From the NCBI GenBank assembly GCA_015485385.1, contig WFTS01000068.1:1-38003 (forward strand): DNA of 38,003 nt, written 5' to 3'. A program made the position numbers and the translations under genes. Position 1 is the stretch's first letter. Every line of letters starts with the position of its first letter. The notes below the pieces were generated by a model. That model did no database searches. It saw only the letters and a program-made list of their open reading frames with translations, and was not told where the DNA came from. This stretch comes from Kordiimonadales bacterium. Lineage in GTDB: Bacteria; Pseudomonadota; Alphaproteobacteria; Sphingomonadales; Kordiimonadaceae. Positions 26,078 to 34,501 of this stretch are shown here, in pieces.

Positions 26078-26752
26078 ATGAAGCCTCAATTCTCAGCCCA
26101 AAAAATCCTATTTGATCTTGATGGTACGCTGGTCGATACTGCGCCAGACTTGCATGCTGCCACCAATTTTACGCTGCGCTCTGTTGGTCGCCCTCCTGTC
26201 TCTTTAGATCATGTCCACCAAATGACCGGCTATGGCGCTCGGCGCTTGATAGAACTGGGCCTTGAAGAAACTGGAGGAACGGCCGGTTTGGATATGGAAG
26301 CGCTGCATCTGACATTCTTGAGCTATTATAGAGATCATATTTGTGATCACTCGGAAATTTTCAGTGGAGGCAAAAAAACTCTTGAAAGCCTGAGCGCTAT
26401 GGGCTTCCAGATGGCTGTCTGCACCAATAAACCACATGCGATGGCGGTTCGGCTTTTAGATAAAATTGGCATAGCTCCTTTTTTCGAAGTGGTAACTGGC
26501 GGTGATAGTTTTGCTTATAAGAAGCCGGATGGGCGACACCTTACGGCAACCAGCTCCATGCTAGATTGTGTCGGCAGTACGATAATGATTGGTGATAGCC
26601 TTCCCGACATCCATGCTGCAAAGGCGGCAAATATGCCTGTTATTGCAGTTGATTTTGGATATTCGGATGTGCCTATAGAAAGCCTAGAGCCAGACCATAT
26701 TATCAGCTGTCTTCCTGATCTGCTCTCTTTAGTAAAGTACGCACATTCCTAA
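26078..26752 (+). CDS. gph: HAD-superfamily phosphatase, phosphoglycolate phosphatase-like
   Basis: 224 residues. HAD motif I is FDLDGTLVDTAPDL (nucleophile and acid Asp), motif II is the T in MAVCTNKPH, motif III the Lys in YKKPDGRHL and motif IV is MIGDSLPDIHAAKAA. The alpha-helical cap (about residues 20-85) is the C1 type found in Gph, which removes phosphate from 2-phosphoglycolate; related specificities cannot be excluded. It is monocistronic on the plus strand. Its last 50 bp overlap the convergent nucleotidyltransferase gene. Confidence 0.85.
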   Translation: MKPQFSAQKILFDLDGTLVDTAPDLHAATNFTLRSVGRPPVSLDHVHQMTGYGARRLIELGLEETGGTAGLDMEALHLTFLSYYRDHICDHSEIFSGGKKTLESLSAMGFQMAVCTNKPHAMAVRLLDKIGIAPFFEVVTGGDSFAYKKPDGRHLTATSSMLDCVGSTIMIGDSLPDIHAAKAANMPVIAVDFGYSDVPIESLEPDHIISCLPDLLSLVKYAHS

Positions 26753-27749
26753 TGGCCTTGCGCAACAAATGTGCAAGAAGTAAATGCCACGGCATTCTTA
26801 AATAATGACTTCTTATCAATAAGATTGTTTTTGCACTATACGCCTTATTAATATGCATTAATTTCTGCTTCAAAGCATAGCGTACGATCAGCCCTGAAGG
26901 CTTTGCGTTAGAGGCTTTTAGTAAGGTATCAGCCACCGTGTCATCTAAAACGTCCGCTAATATCCATAGCGCGGTAGCAACGGGTTGCGTTGCTCCAACG
27001 TCTGCGGCCCGAATATTTATGTTTTTTTGTTCCTCCGTGGATAGATCACGAAGGAGATAATATAATTCAACGAGCGTGCGTGCGGGAGTATCAAAAGAAC
27101 CGTCTGCAAAGCTATGAACTGCTGAATGAATGAACCGGTCCACTGGCGCTAAAACTTTCAGCTTCCCACCAGCCAGTGGCATGGCCGCATCCAGCATAAG
27201 GTTAGATTGCAGCTTGATCCTAGAGGTTCTTGGTAGCAAATGGTGATGTACATCCACGACTGTTTGGCGTTTATTGTGCCGCAGCGGCGGAAGCTCGTGC
27301 ATATATTTTCGGTAATATGCGATGTCATAATCATTATTTGTGGTTTCATCAAACTCCCAGCCCGCAGCTCTTAATAAGCCTTCAGTTTGATCTAGCTGTT
27401 CTTCACTGACCATTATATCAATATCGGAAACACGGCGGCCTTTAGCCGCCTTTGAGCCCACAGCGACATATGCGCCGCCCTTTAGCAAAATAGGTGCAAT
27501 GCCAGACCCTAATAGCGCCCTAGTTATCCTATCTTTCTCAAACCGAAGCATCCGGTGATCAAACCCGGTTCGCAACAATCCATTTTCCAATACTTCCTTT
27601 AGTTTTCCTTCAGTTTTACCTTCCCAAGTAACAGCCATTTGTCCCAAAACATGGTGCGTATCGGCAAATTCAATCATTTTTGCTCGCTCGGCAATATTTT
27701 CGGGCATGGGCGCTTGGCCAATGATGGTTTTTAGCCAATCCCTAATCAT
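26703..27749 (-). CDS. Nucleotidyltransferase-fold protein of the HPr-rel-A-type cassette
   Basis: 348 residues. The NTP_transf_5-like nucleotidyltransferase core has PILLKGGAYVAVG (about 86-98) and GRRVSDIDIMV (104-114), with the metal-binding pair D109 and D111, then a third acidic site likely in VVDVHHHLLP. The rest is helical. Such proteins occur in exosortase A loci and, in lasso-peptide clusters, next to HPr-kinase-like genes where they extend phosphorylation of the precursor. Its ATG overlaps the kinase gene stop by 4 bp (ATGA), so the two are probably made together. The substrate is unknown. The 3' end overlaps gph by 50 bp on the opposite strand. Confidence 0.82.
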   Translation of the reverse strand: MIRDWLKTIIGQAPMPENIAERAKMIEFADTHHVLGQMAVTWEGKTEGKLKEVLENGLLRTGFDHRMLRFEKDRITRALLGSGIAPILLKGGAYVAVGSKAAKGRRVSDIDIMVSEEQLDQTEGLLRAAGWEFDETTNNDYDIAYYRKYMHELPPLRHNKRQTVVDVHHHLLPRTSRIKLQSNLMLDAAMPLAGGKLKVLAPVDRFIHSAVHSFADGSFDTPARTLVELYYLLRDLSTEEQKNINIRAADVGATQPVATALWILADVLDDTVADTLLKASNAKPSGLIVRYALKQKLMHINKAYSAKTILLIRSHYLRMPWHLLLAHLLRKAIRNVRTLLKRADQEDS

Positions 27750-28681
27750 AGCCCCGCCTTTGCGGCTAAATCACGAGTTATTTCTAGACTATCCTGTGTA
27801 TTTCCGTATGTGATTTCAAACGTCTGTGCCCCGGCAACCATCTTTATCAATGCCTCAAAAGAAGCAGTCCCCAAAAGGTGATAATTGGTTGAGCTTGGTA
27901 TTAATTTCATAATCGTTTCTGATTTGGACAGTTCCCGAACCGAGGGGGGAGTATCCTCTTGAAAAACGGGGAATAAGATCAATTTCGCAGCCATAGGAGT
28001 TTTGGAAAGCTGAATGTCGCTCGGACGCACCCGGCGGTAGGCAATATCCCCTTTTGGCGTGCCACCAAATGTTTTTGTTAGCCATTTTTCCCCTGTAAAC
28101 TCTCGAACTATATCGATTGATTTCTCTTTTAACGACACTGGTCTTGGGTATGGATGCAACATGCCGGTTTCCATATCAAGCAAACCAAATTCATCTGAAA
28201 AAAGCCGATAGCCTTCAACCATTAATGCGGATGCAAGTGTGCTTTTACCTCCACCCGAGTGAGCACTGATTAAAATTGCACCTCTCTCATTGCCTACCAC
28301 AGCTGAGTGAAACGTTGTGAAACGACAACATTTCAGTGCGATCGCTAAATTAAGCCCCATTTCAAAAGCAAGTGGAGACAAATACGGCGGCAAAGGAACA
28401 GCCGGCACTATAAAGCCTGGATCAGCGATCACTTGTCTACGAATATATTTACGGATGATATTCGGGGGCCGGACGTTAATGGCAACATCCGTTACATCAC
28501 CCAATTTAAGGCGTACAGGCGCATCCCGGTAAGCATCAAATAGGAAATCAACAATATCTGCCTCACGGCCTTCTAGCCGCATACTGAAAGGCCCGAGCTC
28601 CATCTCAAGAGACCCAGACCTTAAAGCAACGTCTATATCTTCCCTATGGTAATCGCCTAACCGCTGAAACTCATTTTTCAT
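27746..28681 (-). CDS. HPr-kinase-related kinase (HprK-related kinase A family)
   Basis: 311 residues. The C-terminal half is an HprK-like kinase: His125 in FTTFHSAVVG, the P-loop HSGGGKST (141-148), and the acidic pair in LFSDEFGLLD (160-169). The N-terminal 110 residues do not resemble the HprK N-terminal domain and are specific to this family. True HprK phosphorylates Ser46 of HPr; this relative lacks the HPr-recognition extension and is coupled by ATGA overlaps to a PqqD-like gene before it and a nucleotidyltransferase gene after it, which points to a peptide or protein substrate from its own cluster. That substrate is inferred, not shown. Confidence 0.88.
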   Translation of the reverse strand: MKNEFQRLGDYHREDIDVALRSGSLEMELGPFSMRLEGREADIVDFLFDAYRDAPVRLKLGDVTDVAINVRPPNIIRKYIRRQVIADPGFIVPAVPLPPYLSPLAFEMGLNLAIALKCCRFTTFHSAVVGNERGAILISAHSGGGKSTLASALMVEGYRLFSDEFGLLDMETGMLHPYPRPVSLKEKSIDIVREFTGEKWLTKTFGGTPKGDIAYRRVRPSDIQLSKTPMAAKLILFPVFQEDTPPSVRELSKSETIMKLIPSSTNYHLLGTASFEALIKMVAGAQTFEITYGNTQDSLEITRDLAAKAGL

Positions 28682-28986
28682 GCTTTTGTCTCGACGGGGA
28701 TTACCAAGCCAAGTTCGTCCAATTCAAGAATTGTTCTTTTGACCAAAGACGCAGGGCAGTCATGTTCAGTCATTTGAATTTCATCTAATATTTTTGGAAA
28801 TGCCGTTGCAAAATTTTCATCCCCTTTGGCTAATATTTTAAGAGTAGCGGCAGAGAGAAAATTCAAAATATGAGTGTCCCCAGAAATCTTATGGAAGGCA
28901 ATAGTAACGGATTCAGATGGTTGCAATAGCATTTTGCTAATGTCGGCGGTCCAGGTGGTTTGTTCTGAATAAGGGCCAGCAGACAT
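28678..28986 (-). CDS. PqqD-family peptide chaperone (RiPP recognition element-like)
   Basis: 102 residues with AGGA 7 bp before the ATG. The pattern is that of PqqD/RRE proteins: beta-rich start (ESVTIAFHKISGDTHILNFLS), then helices with AATLKILAKGDENF, then PASLVKRTILELDELGLVIPV at the C-terminus. PqqD-like domains bind leader peptides and hand them to modifying enzymes. It matches the small protein of the HPr-rel-A system. The stop overlaps the kinase start (ATGA), and the Tat-exported protein gene precedes it by 61 bp. A partner of this chaperone could be that protein or a short peptide not visible here. Confidence 0.8.
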   Translation of the reverse strand: MSAGPYSEQTTWTADISKMLLQPSESVTIAFHKISGDTHILNFLSAATLKILAKGDENFATAFPKILDEIQMTEHDCPASLVKRTILELDELGLVIPVETKA

Positions 28987-29047
28987 GCAAACATCCTAGT
29001 GGCCATTATATTGGCCGAACTGAGAGATAGTTCAGACTATACGGAGA

Positions 29048-29779
29048 TTAATGACCCATGTAATTCAAAATGGAAATCACACAAGACACGCCGGGCCAAT
29101 GCCCGTTAACCCCGTTTTCATCAATATATTTAAGAGAAAGCTCAAGATAGAGGCCGTCATCACCGGATAAATTCCAATCGCCACCCTGCGTTACATAATC
29201 ACCGGGAGAAATGATTTGGCTTCGGCTATATTCGTAAACTGCATAGCCGCACGGAGCATTCGTAATAATACTATGCCCGTGAGAATCTTGTGCATGGCCA
29301 TCGTCATCGCAAGAATGATCATGCCCATCATCTTCACCGCTGCCGGCAAGATAATCATTCATGGCATAAGTGCCATTTTCATCCGTTAAGTGGGATAATA
29401 GATCGTCATGGTCCCCAGAACCACCACTTTCATCACATGTTTCATACTCGCATGCATCCGGGCGATATGAGGCTGACACACTGTCATGAGGAAAAATATA
29501 GGATGCATCATGCTTGAAATTTTTAACATCCTTATCTTTTAAATTTCCAGTTTTCTTATCCGTGCGTAATTTACCGCTGCCAACCCAAGCCGCACCAGTA
29601 TCATCAACCAAAATTTTAAATTTGCTCGGGATTGTAATGGTACAGCGCAACTGAGAAATCACTGCTTCTTGCGCACTCGCCCGCAAAGTAAGCACCATTG
29701 GCATGCCTGCGGCACCCAGTTTTAAAAGATCTCGTCTCTGCTCAAGAAACAAATCAGTTTTTTTGTTTTTATCCGTCAT
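29048..29779 (-). CDS. Tat-exported Asp/His/Cys-rich protein of unknown function
   Basis: 243 residues; AGGTGA lies 9 bp before the ATG. The start carries a twin-arginine signal, QRRDLLKLG (14-22), then a hydrophobic stretch MPMVLTL and a likely cleavage site after ASA (34-36). The mature part has six cysteines (46, 110, 115, 157, 177, 233). An Asp/Glu/His-rich segment runs from 149 to 170, with His at 153, 155, 162, 167 and 169, which suggests metal binding. Strand-like stretches include CTITIPSKFKILVDD and LYLELSLKYID. No PEP-CTERM tail or other known domain is seen. As first gene of the chaperone-kinase-nucleotidyltransferase cassette it is the best candidate substrate. I do not recognise the family. 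Confidence 0.75.
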   Translation of the reverse strand: MTDKNKKTDLFLEQRRDLLKLGAAGMPMVLTLRASAQEAVISQLRCTITIPSKFKILVDDTGAAWVGSGKLRTDKKTGNLKDKDVKNFKHDASYIFPHDSVSASYRPDACEYETCDESGGSGDHDDLLSHLTDENGTYAMNDYLAGSGEDDGHDHSCDDDGHAQDSHGHSIITNAPCGYAVYEYSRSQIISPGDYVTQGGDWNLSGDDGLYLELSLKYIDENGVNGHWPGVSCVISILNYMGH

Positions 29780-29830
29780 AGTGAATTTTCACCTAAAACT
29801 GCGCCGTCCGCATACCATATTGTCCCTTAC

Positions 29831-29864
29831 ATACTAGCAGCGTTAGCTACCCTTGGTCTAGTAT
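29831..29864. promoter_or_regulatory. Inverted repeat upstream of the Tat-exported protein gene
   Basis: ATACTAG (29831-29837) and CTAGTAT (29858-29864) are perfect reverse complements 20 bp apart, in the 107-bp gap that separates the XrtA operon from the cassette. It is about 50 bp before the ATG. It may be an operator giving the cassette its own control. Confidence 0.35.
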
Positions 29865-29886
29865 CATTTTAACACTCAGTGGTGCA

Positions 29887-31779
29887 TTACAGTGAGAGCC
29901 CTAAATTGCCAAGGGATCGCTCTAGACACAATAACGACCATAATGTCGTATGATGATCTCTAGCTTCCCGTATATGTTCATCTACCAAGCTTCGAATTCC
30001 GCTGCGTGAAATCAACCCAGTATCAAGAAGTGCCTCACTTTTCTCTAGCTTATTCAATTCCGGCACTAGTTCGTTTCGCAACCAATTTCCGATGGGAACA
30101 TCAAAGCCACGCTTAGGTCTGTAGAGTATATCATCTGGCAAAATACCGCGAAGTGCATTTTTGAAAACAGCCTTTCCTTGTCCTTCAACAATACGGGTTT
30201 CATGTGGCAACCGCATGGCGTACTCAACAAATTTATGATCCAAGATAGGCACTCTCACTTCCAATGAATGTGCCATACTAGTGCGATCAACTTTGGTTAG
30301 TATGTCCCCGGGTAAATATGTCTTCAGGTCTATATATTGCACCATCGACAGTGCATCGACCCCTTTTACTTTATCACCTAATTCCTTAAAGCGTTCATGT
30401 GGGTGATATCCAGATAGTGCTTTCTTCATTTTGGAAGTATGCAGCCGGTACCGATCTCGGTCAGGCGTTTTGCTAACAGTATGGCAATATGCTTCTGCTG
30501 ACGAACGCCCAAGGGCCTCGAATGTAGATTTTGCTCTTAAAAATTGCGGAGCTCGATCCAGCTTAGGGTACAAAGCAGCAAGCGGCTTGAATATAGGGCG
30601 GCGAATTCCGAGAGGCAGCACCCCCCTAAGATGTTCTTCAAGCATATGAAACCGGTGACGACGATAGCCAGCAAACAGCTCGTCTCCGCCATCACCAGAT
30701 AAACACACTTTCACTTTTTCTCTCGCTAAACCACATACACGGTAAGTTGGTAGAGCTGATAAATCAGAAAAAGGCTCATCAAATACTGTAGCCATACGGT
30801 CCAATAAAAAACCGTCGTTGGCAGACGCTAACCTTAACCTGTGCCGTGTGCCAAAATGATCTGCAGCCAATTGTGCATAGCCGCTCTCGTCAAATTCAGG
30901 ATCTTCTGAGCCGATTGCGCATGTTTCCACTGGGGCATTACTGTTTTTACTCATTAAAGCAACGACCGCACTACTATCAACGCCGCCAGAAAGAAATGCC
31001 CCCAGCGGCACATCCGCAATCATCCGCATATGAACGGCATCTTCAAGGCGTTCAACAAGTTCGGTTTGATCTGCATATGCATTCGCGTCGCGCTGCTCTA
31101 GGTCTGGCTCCCAATAGTTTGTTTCAGATAAATCAGGCGAACCCTGACGCTTCACCAGTATGCAAGCAGGTGAGAGCTTACTTACTCCGGCAACAATAGA
31201 TTTTGGATCAGGCACATACCCAAGTGTCAGGAAATCTTCGAGGGCGTCCACACGCAATTTTCGCATGACACGTTTGTGCTTCAGGATTGCCTTTAATTCA
31301 GAGGCGAATAAAAATGTCCCATCAGGCAACAAACAATAATAAAGGGGCTTGATTCCCAATCTATCTCGCGCAAGAAATAGCTCTTGGCTGCGGTTGTCCC
31401 ATATCGCAAATGCAAACATTCCGCGTAACCGTGTGACACATGCCTGCCCCCATTCCAAATAAGCCTCAAGCAAAACTTCAGTGTCGGATTGCGTTCGAAA
31501 TTGACGCCCCAAAGCTTCGAGTTCCCGCCTTAAGTGGCGGAAATTATAAATTTCACCATTAAAGCTTAGCACCACTTGTCGGTCCGCACAGTACATAGGC
31601 TGCGAACCGCCTTCGATATCAATGATGCTTAATCGCCGGTGCCCCAGAGCCACAGTTTGGCCAAAATAAAATCCATCACCATCTGGTCCACGGTGACCAA
31701 TTTCATTCGTCATTGCGCGCAGCAAGCCTTGATCCAGCTCTGTGCCGGCAGGAACCATAATGCCCGTTATTCCACACAC
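29887..31779 (-). CDS. XrtA/PEP-CTERM-associated amidotransferase (asparagine synthase-like)
   Basis: 630 residues. The N-terminal class II glutaminase begins MCGITGIM (nucleophile Cys2) with GHRGPDGDGF and SFNGEIYNFRHLRREL. The C-terminal synthetase has the ATP loop SGGVDSS (264-270), SGDGGDELFAGYRRH and LPGDILTKVDRTSMAHSLEVR. The length fits the exosortase A amidotransferase family, thought to modify sugars or other parts of the exopolysaccharide rather than make free asparagine. The GTG start overlaps the xrtA stop by 13 bp. It is the last gene of the XrtA operon and also lies directly upstream of the PqqD-kinase cassette. Confidence 0.9.
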   Translation of the reverse strand: MCGITGIMVPAGTELDQGLLRAMTNEIGHRGPDGDGFYFGQTVALGHRRLSIIDIEGGSQPMYCADRQVVLSFNGEIYNFRHLRRELEALGRQFRTQSDTEVLLEAYLEWGQACVTRLRGMFAFAIWDNRSQELFLARDRLGIKPLYYCLLPDGTFLFASELKAILKHKRVMRKLRVDALEDFLTLGYVPDPKSIVAGVSKLSPACILVKRQGSPDLSETNYWEPDLEQRDANAYADQTELVERLEDAVHMRMIADVPLGAFLSGGVDSSAVVALMSKNSNAPVETCAIGSEDPEFDESGYAQLAADHFGTRHRLRLASANDGFLLDRMATVFDEPFSDLSALPTYRVCGLAREKVKVCLSGDGGDELFAGYRRHRFHMLEEHLRGVLPLGIRRPIFKPLAALYPKLDRAPQFLRAKSTFEALGRSSAEAYCHTVSKTPDRDRYRLHTSKMKKALSGYHPHERFKELGDKVKGVDALSMVQYIDLKTYLPGDILTKVDRTSMAHSLEVRVPILDHKFVEYAMRLPHETRIVEGQGKAVFKNALRGILPDDILYRPKRGFDVPIGNWLRNELVPELNKLEKSEALLDTGLISRSGIRSLVDEHIREARDHHTTLWSLLCLERSLGNLGLSL

Positions 31780-33305
31780 AAATTATGCCCCCTATCTGAA
31801 CCTTGCAATTCTGACCATAAGACCCTATCCAGCGGAAATGTCGATAAGAATTTTTCTAATTTATCAGGTGATCGAGCAAATCCACTAGTTTCGGGCATAG
31901 ACAAGGCAAAAACAGCACCCGCAGATGCCCCATAAACAAGACGCTCGACAGCGCTTTCAATCTTCACCCATGTTTCAGAAACCAAAGCTTTTCCATTTAG
32001 AAAATACCCCACATAGACCACGCGGCGTTGATTGTTTTTCCAATAGACTTCCCTCTTCAGCTTCCAGCCAGACTGTTCGATAACTTTTGACCCTATTCCT
32101 GGCAAGAGATCCCAGCCAGACCCTCCTGGCATATTTCCAGTTTGAATAAGGCGTCGCTCACCTCGTTGCGGACAGTATAGCGCCGCTGACATTAAAATTG
32201 TATCGCCGCCAGAACGGTATTTATATGTAAACTGATTGTCTGCGCCGTGCCATTGAGGGCCCTGCCCTATATTTTGGTAATCAATAGCGCGGATATCACA
32301 GTTTTCACATAGTGGTTCCTGTGCAGTGGTGAAAGAAGCCCCCACGGGGGTCTCAACTGGCGCCAAGGCTAAGGCCAGTCCGGGGAAGAAAACTGTCAGA
32401 ATGAGCACAAAAATAGTGGCGCCAGAGAAATTGCCCTTAAAGTTATCCGCCTTACTCTGTTCGGTCCGGTCTTTGGTTTCCTCATCTACAGCATCAGAAA
32501 ATTGGTAAGCAACCAAGATTAAAACAATAAGAATAAAGGACAAAAACCCCCAACCATAAACAATATGGTCAATACCCTTTGCAAAAGAGGCATCTGTCTG
32601 TTCCGCGACCAGTAAGATACCAAGAACTCGTATTGCATTGGCAATGATTGGCAGCAGAGCCGAGACTATGACAATAATTATTCGTCGCGCCCAGCTGCGA
32701 TAAACAAGGTGCGCGAGCAAAACACCCAATACCACGCTAGTGAAAAAGAATTTCACGCCCGCACACGCACGAGCAACTTCAAACACTCCACTTGGGATCG
32801 TTATCAAAACGCCCTCAGCAGAAACGGGGACACCAAACATTGAAAGTAAGAAGATTACAATCTCGGCAGTATATGTTTGCATAACGGGGATTAGATTTTC
32901 CCCTATTGGAATAGTTAGAAACAAAAATAACATTGGAAATAAAATACTACGGTAAAATCGCCACCCTAGCGTAACAACCACAATACCCTGTATACCTAGA
33001 ACCAAAGCAATATGTTCTCCAAGGCGCACCTCTGCAGCAGCAGCTAAAAGCCACAAAACAGAGGCGGCAATAACCAGAAAAACCCCTGCGGGTGAGTATT
33101 TTAGGGCTGACAGGTTTAAGTTGTCCCGTCGAGACCATATTAACCCTGCCGATATAAGAGGTACCATCCATCCATGGGAATAGCTGTCAACAGTCCATAC
33201 TATTTCTGCTAAATGGCGAACAGTTCCGGACCAGATCACAAGTAAGGAAACAATTCCAACTGCGCAGAAAAGAAAATGTAAATATGTCTGGTTCCTAGCT
33301 GTCAT
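31767..33305 (-). CDS. xrtA: Exosortase A with fused EpsI-like domain
   Basis: 512 residues from ATG 33305; the frame is open eight codons earlier, overlapping the glycosyltransferase gene more. The N-terminal part is a polytopic membrane protease/transpeptidase with the exosortase triad: Cys181 (EVARACAGVKF), Arg226 (IIANAIRVLGI) and His247 (GIDHIVYGW). After about residue 300 and one more membrane helix comes a periplasmic EpsI/DUF3485-like domain, with YWKNNQRRVVYVGYFLNGK. Exosortase A cuts PEP-CTERM proteins and hands them to an exopolysaccharide-linked export route. No PEP-CTERM substrate gene is seen in this window. Confidence 0.93.
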   Translation of the reverse strand: MTARNQTYLHFLFCAVGIVSLLVIWSGTVRHLAEIVWTVDSYSHGWMVPLISAGLIWSRRDNLNLSALKYSPAGVFLVIAASVLWLLAAAAEVRLGEHIALVLGIQGIVVVTLGWRFYRSILFPMLFLFLTIPIGENLIPVMQTYTAEIVIFLLSMFGVPVSAEGVLITIPSGVFEVARACAGVKFFFTSVVLGVLLAHLVYRSWARRIIIVIVSALLPIIANAIRVLGILLVAEQTDASFAKGIDHIVYGWGFLSFILIVLILVAYQFSDAVDEETKDRTEQSKADNFKGNFSGATIFVLILTVFFPGLALALAPVETPVGASFTTAQEPLCENCDIRAIDYQNIGQGPQWHGADNQFTYKYRSGGDTILMSAALYCPQRGERRLIQTGNMPGGSGWDLLPGIGSKVIEQSGWKLKREVYWKNNQRRVVYVGYFLNGKALVSETWVKIESAVERLVYGASAGAVFALSMPETSGFARSPDKLEKFLSTFPLDRVLWSELQGSDRGHNLCVE

Positions 33306-34497
33306 CCCGGCTCTCTGAAAGAAGGGCATTTAACTGGGCGTATGATCTCTCCCACGAAAAATTCTGTTTTACATAGGATCTGGCACTTTTGCCAAGCCTC
33401 TCGCCAATGGTATGGTCTTCTAATAAATTACATATGGCGTCACAAAATTGCGGGCCAGTATCAGCGATACATATATGTATGTTAGCCTGAGCATTAATGC
33501 CTTCATTCGCCAGCTGTGTAGCCACCACAGGTTTCGCCATGGACATGGCTTCAAGAACTTTATTTTGAATACCGCGCGCAGTTTGTAACGGTGCAACAAC
33601 AATTTGCGCACCCGAAATAGTAGCGGCCATATCTTCCACATACCCCAACACACAAACACCCGTTTGCAAGGCCAGTTTTCTTGACCGCGATGTTATAGGC
33701 CCCCCGGCAATCAAAAATTCTGCACCGGGATTTTTCAATAAAACATGTGGCCAAACATTATTGCAAAACCATTCTGCAGCCTCAATGTTGGGGTGGTAAT
33801 CCATCGCCCCAGTGAATATAATTTTCTGCCCTCGAGACTTGAAAGAATATTTCTTCGGATCGAAAAAGTCAGTATCAACGCCGTTTGCTATTCCAATAAT
33901 TTTATCCTTGAGGGCAGGATTTAAAGTTTGAAACAAGCAAGCTTCGTCATTGCTTACAAATATTGTTTTAAAGGCACGCGTGGCCACATGTGTCTCAAAC
34001 GCAGCAAGTTTTCTTGCCTCACGCTTATATAGCCACGACAAAGGCCACCTCGCAGCTTTTGCGTAAGAGCCCCACTTTTGAGAGTCTACATCAACAAGAT
34101 CTGCGACAACACGAACGTCTGAACGCGCCTCTATCAACGGGGCTGTGGCGGCAGAAAATAAAAAAACTAGATCGATTTGTTGGTTTGAAATCAAATCATT
34201 ACAGTATTTTTTTAGCTTTCTAGGGGGATAGGCACATTCGGTTAAAGACTTGCCGTTTAACAGTCCGAGAAGGCTACGAACTTTTTGGACCAAAGGATTA
34301 ACCTGCTTATAGCAAACACTTACAAATTGGTCTTTCAGTTTGGGCACATACTGTAAATCATTCGGATTATCGACATAAAAACCAAGATGCACGGTATGGT
34401 CATCAGACAAGCGGGAAAGAAAATTCCAAGACCTAATTTTATCGCCTTTATTTGGCGGATATGGGATGCGGTGAGATAGAAAAAGAATATTTGCCAT
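33295..34497 (-). CDS. XrtA-associated glycosyltransferase (TIGR03087-like, GT-B fold)
   Basis: 400 residues. The start NILFLSHRIPYPPNKGDKIR is the hallmark of this exosortase A-linked sugar transferase family. The C-terminal Rossmann half has IIFTGAMDYHPNIEAAEWF, EFLIAGGP and the donor-binding VVAPLQTARGIQNKVLEAMS, with its conserved Glu. It should add a sugar to a lipid-linked exopolysaccharide unit on the cytoplasmic face; the sugar is unknown. It starts 4 bp after the FemAB-like gene stop and overlaps xrtA by 11 bp. Confidence 0.93.
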   Translation of the reverse strand: MANILFLSHRIPYPPNKGDKIRSWNFLSRLSDDHTVHLGFYVDNPNDLQYVPKLKDQFVSVCYKQVNPLVQKVRSLLGLLNGKSLTECAYPPRKLKKYCNDLISNQQIDLVFLFSAATAPLIEARSDVRVVADLVDVDSQKWGSYAKAARWPLSWLYKREARKLAAFETHVATRAFKTIFVSNDEACLFQTLNPALKDKIIGIANGVDTDFFDPKKYSFKSRGQKIIFTGAMDYHPNIEAAEWFCNNVWPHVLLKNPGAEFLIAGGPITSRSRKLALQTGVCVLGYVEDMAATISGAQIVVAPLQTARGIQNKVLEAMSMAKPVVATQLANEGINAQANIHICIADTGPQFCDAICNLLEDHTIGERLGKSARSYVKQNFSWERSYAQLNALLSESRDDS

Positions 34498-34501
34498 ATT
34501 G

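Noticed and set aside
29048-29100. PEP-CTERM sorting signal on the Tat protein
   Set aside because: The C-terminus lacks a PEP motif, a hydrophobic helix and a basic tail, so it is not an exosortase substrate by sequence.
29290-29517. His-rich 75-codon plus-strand frame
   Set aside because: It is antisense to the Asp/His-rich segment of the Tat protein; the His codons arise from the complementary sequence, and there is no ribosome site.
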